64,000 nucleotides of DNA from Cylicocyclus nassatus (GCA_958299035.1 CATQJL010000112.1:3518123-3582122); one strand, 5' to 3'; numbered from the stretch's first letter, positions 33,777 to 46,618 are shown. Program-made: numbers and translations. Notes: generated by a model from the letters alone, not told the origin.

Positions 33777-35327
33777 CAGTGCTGGACATAATTATACAGC
33801 CACTCTAGAAATCGTCGTAATTTTTGTTCTTGTCAATGAATCTGTCTGAAACTTTGCTGTATTGTGCGCATGCCAACCTACCATAACCCCTCAAAACGGC
33901 TTCCAGTTCTGTTGAGTTTGAACGGAGAAAAACGAAAAAAATCGAAAAAGCCCTCTTTGAAAGCTGGACAAAATTATACAGCCACCTGGTTTTTCTAATC
34001 ACTATCGCATTCGTTGACTCTCAAATTTTTTTGTACAATTACATCCCAAAATATGAAACATTTGCGACATCTGCGACCTGTTCTCCTTTCCACAGAAAAA
34101 AGTTCACTGCATTTTTTGCTTTCAAAAGCAACAAAAGTCAATTTGCTCTAACGAACAACTGATTTGAAGAGTTTTCAAGCTCTTGTTCATTCCAAATGAT
34201 AATCATGGAATCTACTGACCCTTTTGGATAGATGAGGTAAAGAGCGCTTTCGTAAACTCTGCGTAATCGCTGTTTTTGACGAACAGACTCCAACCTCACC
34301 ATAGGGTTGACGCACATTTGCACCACGAAACTCGATTCTCAAGCGACAGAAAATACTGTAATGTAGCCATTACGACAGCCATACAACAGTGAACTCGTGT
34401 GCATGACTGGGAAGAGATTTCGGGACTGAGCACTCTGATTCAGCCGCAGTTGACATTCACTGAATGTTGAGTGGAGCACCCTGTACAATCAAAGCCAACT
34501 CAGATCACGAGATAAAACCGGAGACGCTTAAAACTTCAAAATCTTAGCTAATCTCATTCATCGGATGAAATATGACATGAAACACAGACGGAAATAAGGA
34601 GATCTAGGGTTATATCGAATCTTCCGCTCGCAGGGAATTTTCGTGGAAAGTATTCCAGGTCTAAATCGCTACCGCATCATTAGGAAAAATCTGAAAGTTG
34701 TTGCGAAAGCTGTATCCCCATGTAGACAATGTGATAAATCAAGTTCAGCACTTTGTGGACATTGCAAACTGAGTTTTGTGGTTTAAAAGCGTTCCAAGCC
34801 TATGTTGAGGTTGGAGTCTGTCCGTCAAAATCAGCGATTACGCAGAGTTTACGAAAGCGCTCTTTACCTCATCTATCCAAAAGGGTCAGTAGATTCCATG
34901 ATTATCATTTGGAATGAACAAGAGCTTGAAAACTCTTCAAATCAGTTGTTCGTTAGAGCAAATTGACTTTTGTTGCTTTTGAAAGCAAAAAATGCAGTGA
35001 ACTTTTTTCTGTGGAAAGGAGAACAGGTCGCAGATGTCGCAAATGTTTCATATTTTGGGATGTAATTGTACAAAAAAATTTGAGAGTCAACGAATGCGAT
35101 AGTGATTAGAAAAACCAGGTGGCTGTATAATTTTGTCCAGCTTTCAAAGAGGGCTTTTTCGATTTTTTTCGTTTTTCTTCGTTCAAACTCAACAAGACTG
35201 GAAGCCGTTTTGAGGGGTTATGGTAGGTTGGCATGCGCACAATATAGCAAAGTTTCAGACAGATTCATTGACAAGAACAAAAATTACGACGATTTCTAGA
35301 GTGACTGTATAATTATGTCCAGCACTG
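33777..35327. mobile_element. Tc1-type foldback element with ~530-bp arms
   Basis: The termini CAGTGCTGGACATAATTATA are inverted copies flanked by TA (33775-33776, 35328-35329). CAGTGCTGG is characteristic of Tc1-group termini. The arms (33777 to about 34309, and about 34800 to 35327) are nearly identical, so each encodes the same 65-codon ORF outward. The central 490 bp has no clear DDE transposase. The element is non-autonomous or a rearranged solo pair of ends. Low divergence between the arms suggests it is young or has undergone gene conversion. Confidence 0.9.
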
Positions 35328-35394
35328 TATACATAATAAACTTTAAGGCAGAGCAGACGATATGGGTCATGTTCCTTTATCTCTTTTTTTTATT

Positions 35395-35768
35395 GACGGA
35401 AATTGAATTAATATTTTGACAAGTTTTGGAAAGCTGGGTACTTGCATTGGGAATAAGTGACCATGCTGATTAGCAAATATAAGATCGTGACTTAAGTCTT
35501 GTTACACTCCTTACGGCGATAGGTATACACTTCACGTTTTCAGTAGGGGTCCAGGGCATCATTCAATAGAGCAAAGCAAGCTCTACAAGATGGTTTGCAA
35601 AACTTCGCACTAGCTTCGACCCATCGTAAGTTTGCATCCAAGATCTGAGTCATACTGACGGCACAAAAAAATTGCGAGAGATTCAGATCTTCTTTCTTGT
35701 TTGATTGAATCGCGTTTCTCATCGTTATGCATGTCTTTATCTCAGCTTACCACTCACTTCCGATACTA
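35395..35768. repeat. Fragments of Helitron unit and of the next MITE
   Basis: GAATAAGTGACCATGCTGATTAG (35450-35472) is a piece of the Helitron minisatellite in forward sense. ATAGAGCAAAGCAAGCTCTAC (35568-35588) matches an internal part of the MITE at 35769-36716. Both are truncated. Confidence 0.5.
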
Positions 35769-36716
35769 TTAGGTTGTCCGGAAATTAATGCAGGTTTTCA
35801 ATTCCAACCGCAATAAGTCATACACTTCTCATTTCTGAGTAGGTTGCAAGGTACCGTTCGATAGAGCAAAGCAAGCTCTACCAGATAGCTGTCTTGATTT
35901 AGCAATAGCTCTGATCCACAACAAGTTTCGCGCCAAAAACTAAAAACGTTCAAGTGTTCGAAAAATTAAGAAAAATCGTAGCTCAGTTCATAAAAATCCT
36001 ATAAAAATTCTAACTTGCTCACGTAAACATAATCCACATAAAGCATCTATATACGCCGTTGCCGTGTTTTTTCCCTGTTAGAAATCAAGAAAACGGAAAT
36101 TTTCGTGCATTTGCCAAAGTGGTGCTGGGCCGTTCCCACATAAGTAATTGTATTCTACAAGTCTGTACAAGTACAAACATAAATTTCCAGCTCTCTAAAG
36201 CTTTAGTTCTAGAGAAATTTGAATTTTAGCTTGGACCACATGACTAGGAAAAACTGTATTCGATATTTCTCGAGAACTAAAGCTTGTAGAGAGCTGGAAA
36301 TTTACGTTTGTACTTGTACAGGCTTGTAGAATACAATTACTTATGTGGGAACGGCACAGCACCACTTTGGCAAATGCACGAAAATTTCCGTTTTCTTGAT
36401 TTCTAACAGAGAAAAAAATACGGCAACGGCGTATATAGATGCTCTATGTGGATTACGTTTACGTGAGCAAGTTAGAATTTTTATAGGATTTTTATGAACT
36501 GATTTACGTTTTTTCTCAGTTTTTCGGACACTTGAATGTTTTTAGTTTTTGGCGCGAAACTCGTTGTGGATGAGAGCTATTGCTAAATCAAGATAGCCAT
36601 CTGGTAGAACCTGCTTTGCTCTATCGAACGATACCTTGCCATCTACTTAGAAATGAGAAGTGTATGACTTATTGCAGTTGGAATTCGAAACCTGCATTAA
36701 TTTCCGGACAACCTAA
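35769..36716. mobile_element. Mariner-type palindromic MITE, 948 bp
   Basis: The termini TTAGGTTGTCCGGAAATTAA are exact inverted copies with TA at 35767-35768 and 36717-36718. The arms pair for about 450 bp on each side, for example GTACAAACATAAATTTCC with GGAAATTTACGTTTGTAC around 36240. Confidence 0.93.
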
Positions 36717-39238
36717 TAGTTTGCCAGAAATAACACAAATAACCGTTACTTTCATTCAGGAAATCTCTCTGGTACTGTAACCCATTACACGAAAAACCTT
36801 TTTGTAGAAACTGATAAGATTCCCCCTCCCCCTTAGCGGTCGGAACAGTGCTCAATAAATCCATGATCTGCCCTACATTACAGCGAGGTTGCCAAAAACG
36901 GAATTGCCAGGACTGTGCAAAAAAAAACTTTCCTTTTTCTAGTATTATGAATGTTTTCAAACATTTCACCTCTTAGATAATTCTATTACTTTATGCTGAA
37001 AATTTTGTCCCGAACGACTACAACCTCATATAGAAAAGACTTGAATGCCTTCGAACATGCATTCGATGCAGCTTTTTCTTCTCTTTCTGATAATTACATT
37101 TTTGAAGCAGTTTTCCAAATCCTTAACTGCGAAAAAATTCTTTACCCGTCATTTCGATCTGTTCAGCTCATTTAAAGAAAATGTCATACTAAATGTTGGT
37201 AAAATACATAATATACAAATTGATTGTAATAGTTTCTAAAATTTTTTGGTCTGCTGTTTGAGGCTTTACAAAATCATTTTTTGGGAATCATGACTACTGG
37301 TAAAGCTGCGAAACACACAGCTACAGCAAAAATATGTAAACTTAAACTGTAAACTCAGCTCTTTCAAAACATTAGTGAAAAATTTTTCATAAAATTGCGG
37401 GAAGTATGACTACACGAAACGATATGCACGATTTGCTGTCACATTCGGTAGTCTCTGAGCAGTGATTGAATAGACAGGTGTGCCATTGAAAAGTGGCAGA
37501 CGTGAAAACGAGATCTAGCCGCGGTGTCAGAACTTCGTAAAGCAAGAAAGCGAATGTGTGAAAGAAATTGAGAACGGATGCCTGGAGGAAAAAGGGTATG
37601 ATTGAAAATGGAATTTTCGCTATAAAGTTGCAAAATATTGGGCCAGTGGAAAAGGGATCGTACAAAATTACTAGGATGGAGCGCTCCAACAGTTACGCCA
37701 AATTTCCATAATTTTTGAAAAATATCATAGTGATATTTGTTTTCAAAGTGCGCTGGTGCATGTTATGCAAACTAAATCTTAAGTTATATTCTACCTCATT
37801 CTGGATAAACTACATCGAGTTGATGAAATTAATAATAATGTTTACCTTAGAAAATCCCAACTTTTGGACACATATGCGTAGCTCAAAGCTATACCAAACA
37901 TTATGAAAAACTAATTTTCGAAGCAGATCAAACTCGCTTGATTTTCACAATTAATGTTTGATGACAAGCAACCTTCAATATGCAAAATCTGAAAGTTTTC
38001 ATATTTTCGGCGTAGCTGTGTGCTTCGCGACTTTACCAAGAGTCATGAGCTTCAAAGAAATGATTTTGTGACTTGATTTGATTGATTTTGTAAAGCTTCA
38101 AACACAAATCAAAAAATGTAAGAAAACAAGGCTGTCTTGCTTTGTTGCCACTATAACTAACCTAGAATCTTGTCAGATGAGCAGAAAGCGGCCTTATCTG
38201 TATCGGACTTATCTTTAGACGAATTTTTCTGCATGGAGGCCCTAAATGTCAGATTTTAGGGTAACGACGGATCAAAAAAACCTCTAATGTAATCCGAATA
38301 TAAAGACACTCAAGAATTTTGAGGGAGTTATTAGCATTCAGAAATTTCTACGCCTACATCTGTCAGGCAGCCGATGGTTCATAAACGCAAGAGAAGTGCA
38401 AGGCAGACGACCGAGCAGGTGCAAAAATGAATTGGAGTGGCACGCTTACGCAATCGATATCGACGAAATCGATAGGTCGTGACGCCCACGGTAGACTAAG
38501 ACTGCGCTATTTTTCACAAATTCTTTGTTTTATCAATGCTTAAATGGGGTATTTTTAAAAGGTAAGGTTAAGAAGTCCCTTCACTTAGTTCTTTGACAAT
38601 AGATTATTCCGAAGTCTTCCTTGCTTCCTACTTCACTTATTTCCAACCTTCCCAACTCCAAGGTCCTGGGGAAGTTCTCTCATATCTAAGTGCTCGGGAA
38701 GTACTGCATTTAAGGGAACTTCCCGAAGATTTCCTCGGGAAGTTCCCAACTTCATTGCTGTTGACGTCATTGTTCTCGGGAGGTTCCCATTTCTTCGCCT
38801 TCTTTCAGCTCAGTACTAAATCAAGCCCTCGGGAAGTTTCGCAAATTAGCTTGTTTTTGGGAGGTTCCAGTGATTTGTCTGAGCAGGAGAAAGCTGCATC
38901 GAATGCATGTTCGAGCGCATTCAAGTCTTGTTTATAAGAGGTGACTGGGACAATATTTTCGAGAAATAATAGAATGGACGAAGAATTGAGGTATTTGAAA
39001 ATATTCATAATGCTAAGAAAAAAGAGCTGCGTTTTTCGCACAGTCCTGGCAATACCGTTTTTGGCAATCCCATAGTGAGATAGGGTAGATCATCGTTTTA
39101 TTGAGCAAGCTCCGACCGCTGGGGGGGGGGGAGGAGATCTAATCAATTTCTACAAATTTTTTTCGTGTAATGTGTTGCAATACCATGGAGGTTTCCTGAA
39201 CGAAAGTAACGGCTATATGTGTTATTTCTGGCAAACTA
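36717..39238. mobile_element. Large foldback element, 2.5 kb
   Basis: The end TAGTTTGCCAGAAATAACAC matches the inverted right end (TAGTTTGCCAGAAATAACAC read inward from 39238). The outer arms cover about 36717-37085 and 38880-39238, with shared blocks such as GCATTCGATGCAGCTTT and GAACATGCATTCGA. The middle contains a second inverted pair (37253-37340 against 37990-38116). Its left end coincides with the TA flank of the preceding MITE. No transposase is recognised and the superfamily is unknown. Confidence 0.8.
37253..38116. repeat. Inner foldback nested in the 2.5-kb element
   Basis: GGCTTTACAAAATCATTT..GGTAAAGCTGCGAA..ACACACAGCTAC on the left is repeated inverted at 37990-38116 with moderate divergence. 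It is either a separate element inserted in the larger one or an internal palindrome of it. Confidence 0.65.
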
Positions 39239-39780
39239 GTGTTGAAAGTAAGCGGTGGTCTGAGAGGAGTGAACAAAGAAAGAATAAAAATAGTAGAAAA
39301 TTGTGCTCTCAAGCATCACAGCACTCAAACCAATGTTAATTGGCAGTTGTAAAGCTCTTTTTTAATGCTCACAATTTGTTCCAAGTGAAAAAGACAATCT
39401 CAAGTGACTGTGTATGTGTTCCGTTAAATTGTATGAGAGCCCAAGATCTTGTAGGCATTACTCAAACTTACGCTTCGAACGAGCTTTTTCACCGGTGCAA
39501 TCCTTTTTTCATGACATAGCGTTACTGAATGTGCTTCACACTCAAGTACATCATTAAGCGTTTGCAAATATCACATCTTGGGTTTTATCAAAAGCTCAGG
39601 GACCCGAATGAGGCAAATAGAAAGGAAGGAAGATGACAGCAACAAAAATATCATAACATTGAGGGTAATGTAAGTTAAACACTGTCCTTTTTTATCCCGA
39701 ATTCGCACTATGTACTTCATTATCAAAAAATCTCCACATTAGATAGCTCTTAGACATGGGGCAAGAATATGATTAGACTA
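39239..39780. other. Unassigned
   Basis: No ORF, RNA or repeat boundary can be supported. Confidence 0.35.
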
Positions 39781-40303
39781 CATAGCTGGTATATCCGACT
39801 CCGCCCGGCCCTGTCAAAACACTTGATAGAGGTCACTATCCTCATTCCTGTACAAACCCTTTCCTGCGCCCATTTCTACTTGCCAATTCCCTATTACCGT
39901 TTTGTTTTCGTAATCAGCATGCCTCCCCACTTACTGCATGTGACTTCCAGCCTCGGAGCAATTTGCAGAAAAACCGATAAAATCGATAAAAGATGCAGAT
40001 AATTCTAAAAACTAATGTTGTTTTCGTAATCGGCATGCTCACTTACCCTTGTGCCAGCTCCTAACCCCTAGCTCAAACTTGCAAAAAACCAATAAAAATC
40101 GATAAAATCGAAATGAGGCGATGACGAGTAGTAGCCTATGACGTCCGCCCTGCCCCGAACTGTATACACATATATGTGCGCCAAGTTTGTTTCGGATCGG
40201 TTCAAAAATAAAAATTGCTTTTCGGAACATACGTAAAACTCCAGACACAAGACACAAGACACATAAACATACAAACACTCATTCAGCTTTACATATAAAA
40301 TGT
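39781..40303 (-). mobile_element. Non-autonomous Helitron with two minisatellite units
   Basis: On the minus strand the element starts near TTTTATATGTAAAGCTGAATG and shares with the 49.9-kb copy the blocks AACCGATCCG and CGTCATAGGCTACT. It contains two roughly 120-bp GAGCTAGGGGTTAGGAGCTG-type units and ends in CCGGGCGGAGTCGG shortly before CAGCTATG. The expected Helitron terminus would be a hairpin followed by CTAGT, so the last bases are mutated. Confidence 0.7.
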
Positions 40304-40660
40304 GGGTTTGTTTATTATCTTCCATTTATGGAATCTTCTTTACCACCCTAACCTGAAGAATTCGGAATCGAGAGCCTGGCACAATGGTGGCAAGCGAATC
40401 TCTGAAAACTACTATATCCTGACACTTTTCCACTAATTTTTAACCAGTTGTGTTTGTGCTGGTAAAGCACGCTTCTTCCGCCTATTTTTTTATTATTTGA
40501 ACACATTAAAATTGTAATTCCCGACGTAAAACTAATTTTGTCGTATTTAGGACCATGCTTACTTTTTTGAGCCATGGGATGGCAATGATCGTCCAACTCA
40601 AAACGCGCGACGTTTATACTTCTCCATAGATTTTGAAATTGGTTAAATACTGCTAGCTGC
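40304..40660. other. Unassigned
   Basis: AT-rich; a minus-strand ORF at 40348-40662 has no recognisable domain. Confidence 0.3.
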
Positions 40661-41990
40661 ATACCTTCGATAGTCTAGAGACAGGGCGTCAAAAGTGAAG
40701 GTTGTTTGAACATCTGACGTCATAAATAGTGAAGGTTGTTTAAAGATGATCAGAGAAGAGAAAATGACATAAAACAGATACAAAAAGCAAAAGAAACTGC
40801 TGAAAATGGGATAAAAACGCTGCAATGAGGCTTGAAATCTTTCATTTGGCGGCTTTTCAAAGTGCAAGTTTTCGCTCCAGGACCAGCAATTCGCAACACG
40901 GGGTTTTGATTTTTGATGCGTCCTTTGAATTTTTACCCCCGCATTAACGTTCCTGTTTCCTGGGACGTTGTCTGGATTGTTGCGCTTATTGTTCTGAGCA
41001 ACAATCGCCCAAGCTGGAAAAAAATCGATGCGAAGGCATTGAAACAGAACAAGGTAAAGAAAAACGCACTTTTTACGATTTTTCGCAAAAAAATCCACAA
41101 TAATCGAAGAGATAAAGGCTGGGTGGTTGTCTGCATTATGAACAGAAGCAAGATCTATAGAATGCACGAAAAAACCGGATAAAAAGAGGTAAACTAGAAG
41201 AAAAACAAGAGATTTTCGAAAACAAGGTTTTTGCCGGATTTCTCGTCCAAATCAAGAAATTTGATTTTGGGACGTTGTCAGCGTGAAAATATAGATCAAG
41301 AGCTTCAAAATGATATATAGCTTGCTAAAATTGTGTGCGAAACAGCGAAGAAAAGGGTACCAGAGCCAAATGCCCCGCGCCCCGCGTTTGGGGTAGCGAG
41401 GTAGCGCGCAGCGCGCGGAGACGCAGACGAGCAGCGGAGACAGACCAGAGCCGACGGGGCATTTGGCTCTGGTCGTAGATCTCCGCGGGGTCTCAACGAA
41501 ACCCTGCAACATTATATATCATTCTGACCGTCATGACACGACGAGGAGAGCTGACAACGTCCCAAGCTTTAAAAGTCACATGCTAACGAGATAGACCAGC
41601 ACTTTCGTGCGCGACTCTCTGCGCACAATTAAGCGCAGTTTCTCATTTTAATTCAACTACAACAGCTTTCCAAACTTCTGAAACTCATTTTTGGTCAAGT
41701 AGGAGGCTAGCTGAGGAACGTTGTCCTGAATTCTGAGGAAATTTTCACAGAAATTCTCTTTTCAGCGTAAAAAAGGCTTTAAAAAAGCAATTTCTCGGTT
41801 TCGCTGAGACATTCTTCAGATATTCTTTCCTATATTTGGTTCATTCACATTCTTCCGATATAGTCAGGATCATAACATCCGGGGCTTCGCCCCGGATAAC
41901 TTCTGTTTTTTTCCCAGGTGAAGGTTGTGTCCCCTCATAGCCCTCAAAGTGAAGGTTACCAGAGTATGTGGCTCTATGTATCGAGGGTAT
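40661..41990. mobile_element. TIR element, copy 2 (uninterrupted)
   Basis: This is the second copy of the element at 8147-10161, without the mariner insertion. The ends are ATACCTTCGATAGTCTAGAG and (inward) ATACCCTCGATACATAGAG. An 89-codon plus-strand ORF (40913-41182) reads PVSWDVVWIVALIVLSNN, KIDAKALKQNKVKKN and WVVVCIMNRSKIYR; the first copy has the same words across a one-base indel. This could be a transposase remnant, unproven. A GC-rich foldback occupies 41272-41567. Confidence 0.75.
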
Positions 41991-42013
41991 GGCTACCTGA
42001 TTATCCGAGATAG

Positions 42014-42160
42014 AGGAACGAACGGCTCAATTAGACATCGCCTCCACGGGCTGTGGTCCTTTCGTCCTACTGTTGTGCACGTGTTGGGACCAGTGATCCG
42101 CGGAGGCGGACAGTAGGACAACACAACAGTAAGACTTAGCTAATTGAAGTGTTCGTTCCT
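42014..42160. mobile_element. Palindromic MITE, 147 bp
   Basis: AGGAACGAACGGCTCAATTAG is answered by the inverted AGGAACGAACACTTCAATTAG. The inner arms share CGCCTCC and GTCCTACTGTTGTG. Confidence 0.8.
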
Positions 42161-43175
42161 TCATCCCATCCGACCTATGGTATCTGGTATAATATTGTTA
42201 TCTATACGTTGAAACGAAAGATTTCCTTATTTTTCAGGACAGATACTTAGCTTTTGTTTTATCTATCCGTGCAGATTTGTTTTTGGAAACCTATGTTTCA
42301 TATCATGAAAGTTAAAAAAACCACTTCTGGAAAGTGATGTAAGGCGCCTGCAGTGCTTCGATGAAGTTAAGTTGAATTTGGCTCAAATGTCAACTGCAGT
42401 TGAATCTCCAAATAAGGACTCTATATCATTATTACTATAATATACATTGGATCCTTTCAAGCGCGACTGCAAAGTTTTCTGCGTCTCTTCTACACTTAAT
42501 CCCATGGATGAAGGAGGGTCCAGCTTGCTACAGATTCCAATAAAGGAATGCGAAAATATAACGACGCCCACTGGTGACGAGAGGAGAGGCCAGCAGCCAT
42601 TATGTCGGCGGGAGATTTGCTCGCACTATGGTTCCTGAGCGGAGCGGATATTTTTCTGCTTTGAGTTAAATGGCTAGGCACAAGGGTGTATATCTGCATG
42701 CTGATTACAAAAACATCGGATTTCAGAATTATTGACTACCCATGTACAGTAGCCATTATTCTGAACGAGAGCTCGTTGTTGTTTTCGTGTCACAATGGCA
42801 GCCAATGGAAGAAAGCGAGTTATTGATCGCTTGGCTTTCATTGATCTATACTTTTACACACATGCAAGCAATATTTAATCGCCTAGTGGTGTCACGGTTC
42901 GTATTTGGCTCTTTTGATCTGATATCTCTTCACGAACCTACAATCCTGTATTCATCAGATCTTGTTACTTCGCACAGTAGTTCAGAGGAATACATCATCG
43001 TTTTAACGGCATCATTGTGCAAACATAAAATTTATCATGCCTCCAAATGATCTCACAATCTACGAAGAAGTCTTACGAGGGAGTGCACAAAAAATCAGTT
43101 TTTTTCTCATTATGGAAGGTTCATCCCCTTTTCTGCCCAGATTAGGATAACTCGTAAAAAAATTCACCTTGATCT
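42161..43175. other. Unassigned
   Basis: The 102-codon ORF at 42742-43050 and the short ORFs near 42450-42640 are unrecognised. No splice model is convincing. Confidence 0.3.
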
Positions 43176-43757
43176 CAGATAATCGCCGGGGGCAGGTGGT
43201 CCGCAAACTCGCATTTTCTGCAAGTGGTCAGCAGAATTTTGGGGCGTGGCCAAACCTTCAGCGGGCGGCACTTCCTTTACTGTCTAATGTTCTGCCAGCG
43301 GGCAGCAACACAGAATTTTTTGCAGGCGCTCGTCAAATAATCTCTTTCAGCGAGCGCTGGTCAAATTTTCAGCTGGCGCTCGGACGGTTTTCAAGCAGTT
43401 TCGCGCGTACGCCGAGCAAAGGTGAGACTCTACATGGCAAAAGTGTCATCGATGGTTTAACTACGCAAGTTTGAGGTACTTTCTCTCAGCGGAAAGGACC
43501 TGGGGTGCGCGGTTCTCCAGAAAGAACCGTGCGGCCCTCGAAAATTTTGCATATTCTCGCGGAAAGTCCGCGAGAATGCGGCCACTGCGCCGCAGCTAAT
43601 CTATAAGGAGACTGCGATTGTTCTCCAAGCATTCGTCTAATATTTCGCTAAAATTCTTCCAAATATCTGCAAGCGGACCGCAAGAAATCAGCGAACTATT
43701 TTTTCGGTGCCCGCCCGCCCATAAATCGCATGGCCGCCTGCTCCCGGCGATTATCTG
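43176..43757. mobile_element. TIR element CAGATAATCGCC, 582 bp
   Basis: CAGATAATCGCCGGGGGCAG on the left and CAGATAATCGCCGGGAGCAG inward from the right form a clear inverted pair. The interior is GC-rich, with TCTCGCGGA..TCCGCGAGA at about 43555-43575. No target duplication or transposase is identified. Confidence 0.85.
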
Positions 43758-43879
43758 AGTTTACGTTTCTTGGAAAGGCTAACTTTTTTAGCGAAAGTGA
43801 GCTTTCATTCAATTTCCACCACGAGGAGAGACAAATTTGGCATTCTTTGGAGAAGAGCCTCACACTGGAAAATTTGTTT

Positions 43880-45860
43880 TTCTTTTCTTATCAAATCTTC
43901 AAGACAATTCATTAAAAACGCACCTTTTCTAACATGTTTGCTAAAAAGTTTGACCTTCTAGCAGAACACTGAGCACTCAGGCATTTTTGGTCATGGTCGG
44001 CGATCGACGTTTAGTGAAGTAAAGTCTCTTCTCTTGGGAAAGTTTCAACCCCTTTTTTTGCTCAGACGTCAAGAAAATCCAGGAAAAATTCATTTTTCCG
44101 GAAAAGTTTGCTAATCTAATTTGGTCACGAGGCCCGACGAAATTTAACTTGTGGAGTGAAGCCTCATCTTGGAAATTTAAATTTCTCATCCGCCCAAATC
44201 TCGAAAGAGTCCGTAAAAACTCTTTTCTTGAATACGTTTGCTAAAAATCTCAATCCTTGTAGCAATAATCAATTTTGGTTTGGAAGGCATGTAGAGTGTT
44301 AAGCATTCAATTGACTTTGGTCTCGAGGGCCGGTGAAATTTGAAGATTTATGGAGTAGATGCTCATCCTGGAAATTCCATTCTCTTGTCCGCCCAAATCT
44401 CAAAAAAAATCCGTGAAAAACTCTTTTCTTGAATTCGTTAGCTGAAAATCTTAATTCTTAAAGCAAAAAATTGAGCAGGATTAATTTTGGTTTGGAAGGC
44501 ATGTAGAGTCTTGAGCATTCAATTGATTTTGATCCCGAAGACCGGTGAAATTTGAAAATTTACGGAGAAGAGGATCATTTTGGAAGGTTCCTTCTATTTT
44601 CAGTCCAAAATCCAGAAAAAATCCATGAAAAACTCTTTTCTTGAATTCGTTAGCTGAAAATCTTAATTCTTAAAGCAAAAAATTGAGCAGGATTAATTTT
44701 GGTTTGGAAGGCATGTAGAGTCTTGAGCATTCAATTGATTTTGATCCCGAAGACCGGTGAAATTTGAAAATTTACGGAGAAGAGGATCATTTTGGAAGGT
44801 TCCTTCTATTTTCAGTCCAAAATCCAGAAAAAATCCATGAAAAACTCTTTTCTTGAATACATTTGCTGAAAATCTCAATTCTTATAGCAAAAGACCGAGC
44901 ATAATCAATTTTGGTTTGGAAGGCAGATAGAATCTTGAGCATTAAACTGATTCTGGTCTCGAGGGCTGGTGAAATTGGATGTTCTGTGGAGTAGAGGCTT
45001 ATCTTGGAAATTTCATTTGTACGCCAAAGTTTCAGAAAAATCTATGAAAAACACACTTTTTCCAACACGTTTGCTAAAATCTTGATTCTCATGGCGAAAA
45101 ACAGAGCATAATTAATTTTGGTTGGAAGGCATGTAGAATTTTGAACAATCAATTGATTTTGGTCTCAAGGGTCTGTGAAATTCGACGTTTTATGGAATAA
45201 AGCCTCTTTTTGAAAATTTCATCCTCTTATCCGCCCAAATTTCAGAAATCCATAAAAACTCGGTTTTTTGAATACATTTGCTATATGATTTATATGGCGA
45301 AAAACAACATAATCAATTTTGTTTTGGAAGGCATGTAGAATCTTCAGCATTCGATTGAATTTGGTCCCGAAAGCCGGTGAAATTCGACGTTTTGTGAAGT
45401 AGAGCCCGATCTTGGAAGGTTTCGCCCCTACTTTGCTCAAAAGTCAAAAAAATCCAAAAAAAACCTTTTTTTCTGGAACGCGCTTGCTAAAAGTCAATTT
45501 TTATACCGAAAAACTAAACATTAAATCAATTCTGGCTGCGAGAGGTAAAATTTGGCATTATGTGGAACGCCTCATACCGGAACAATCTGATTTTTTTAAT
45601 CAAAAAATGAGCATTCGATCAATTCTGTCTTAAGTGAGATAAGATGACATTCTGTAGAAATTAATTTCGAAGATCTATTAAATCTTCGGGGACAAACTGC
45701 AACAAAATCCTTTAGAAAGTATGCTTCGAGAGCAAACGTTCTGGGTCCCACTTTTCTCTCAAAGAACTGATGGCTAAACCGAGTTAGTTTTAAATGGGAA
45801 TTAAGTTCAACCTTTCGTGTAGATAGCCTGATTTCCATTGTGAGCAAGCATGCTAACACA
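43880..45860. repeat. Satellite array, about 209-bp units, diverged
   Basis: The landmark CTTTTCTTGAATACGTTTGCT recurs near 44222, 44423, 44633, 44846, 45055, 45262 and 45471, spacing 201-214 bp, with weaker units on either side. Each unit also carries TTTTGGTTTGGAAGGCATG, GGTGAAATTTGA and a GTGGAGTAGAGCCTCAT-like block. Short ORFs inside are not genes. Confidence 0.92.
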
Positions 45861-46618
45861 ATAGATTTTCCAGCGTAAAACTAAGCGATTGTGCAAACTT
45901 GGTGTCGAAGGAATGTAATTAACGCTCTGCAGTAGAGCATTATCTGTGGAAAGTCCTCTTTTTTACTTGTACAAACTTTAACAATGTATTACAAATTTGC
46001 CATTAGGATTAGAAGTGCTAGAAAAAGTGCTGATTTTTCTAGCAAGAACTGATTAACCAATTTTGAGAGGAGGTAAGGTAAATTCTGACTTGTGGAATAG
46101 AGCTTTAAATCAAAAAGTCTATTCTCCTTTTTCGACTAAATTTCAAGAATATTTAAAATTCTGTTTTTTAGTGTATACTCTAAAATCCGGTTTTTCATAC
46201 GAGAACCGAACGTTCAGTCGGTTCTATTTCTTCGGGGAAGTAAAAACCTGACGCTCTGTGGAGTACAACCTCATATTCAAGTAGTTTTGCTAGTTTTGTG
46301 GAAAATTTCAACAAAATCCATTAATATGCTCGTTGAATGTTTGGAGAACCTCTTTTGGAAAGTTCATCTTCTTTTTTTTTGCTGTTGAGCAGCTTCTAAG
46401 TAGGGTTTCGAGCGAGGAGAAGTTCGGCACACTACGAAAAGCAGTACCCTGTTAGCGATTCCAGAGCACAGCAGACCGTAAAATCATTTTTGTTTTCCAC
46501 CTCAGTTCCAAAAACTTTGTTAATTTCTCAACTAGAAAGCATTCGTAACAACATTCTGAAAAGATAGAGAAAGTATGAGCTTAACTTGATGGAGTAAAAT
46601 TAAGCAAGAACTTTTTCC
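45861..46618. repeat. Decayed extension of the 209-bp array
   Basis: Words from the satellite (GTGGAATAGAGC, GTGGAGTACAACCTCAT, AAATTTCAA) persist at irregular spacing to about 46330. Beyond that the sequence is unassigned until the next MITE. Confidence 0.5.

Noticed and set aside
33805..35299. Pair of matching 65-codon ORFs suggesting a duplicated gene
   Set aside because: They are the two identical arms of the Tc1-type foldback, read outward.
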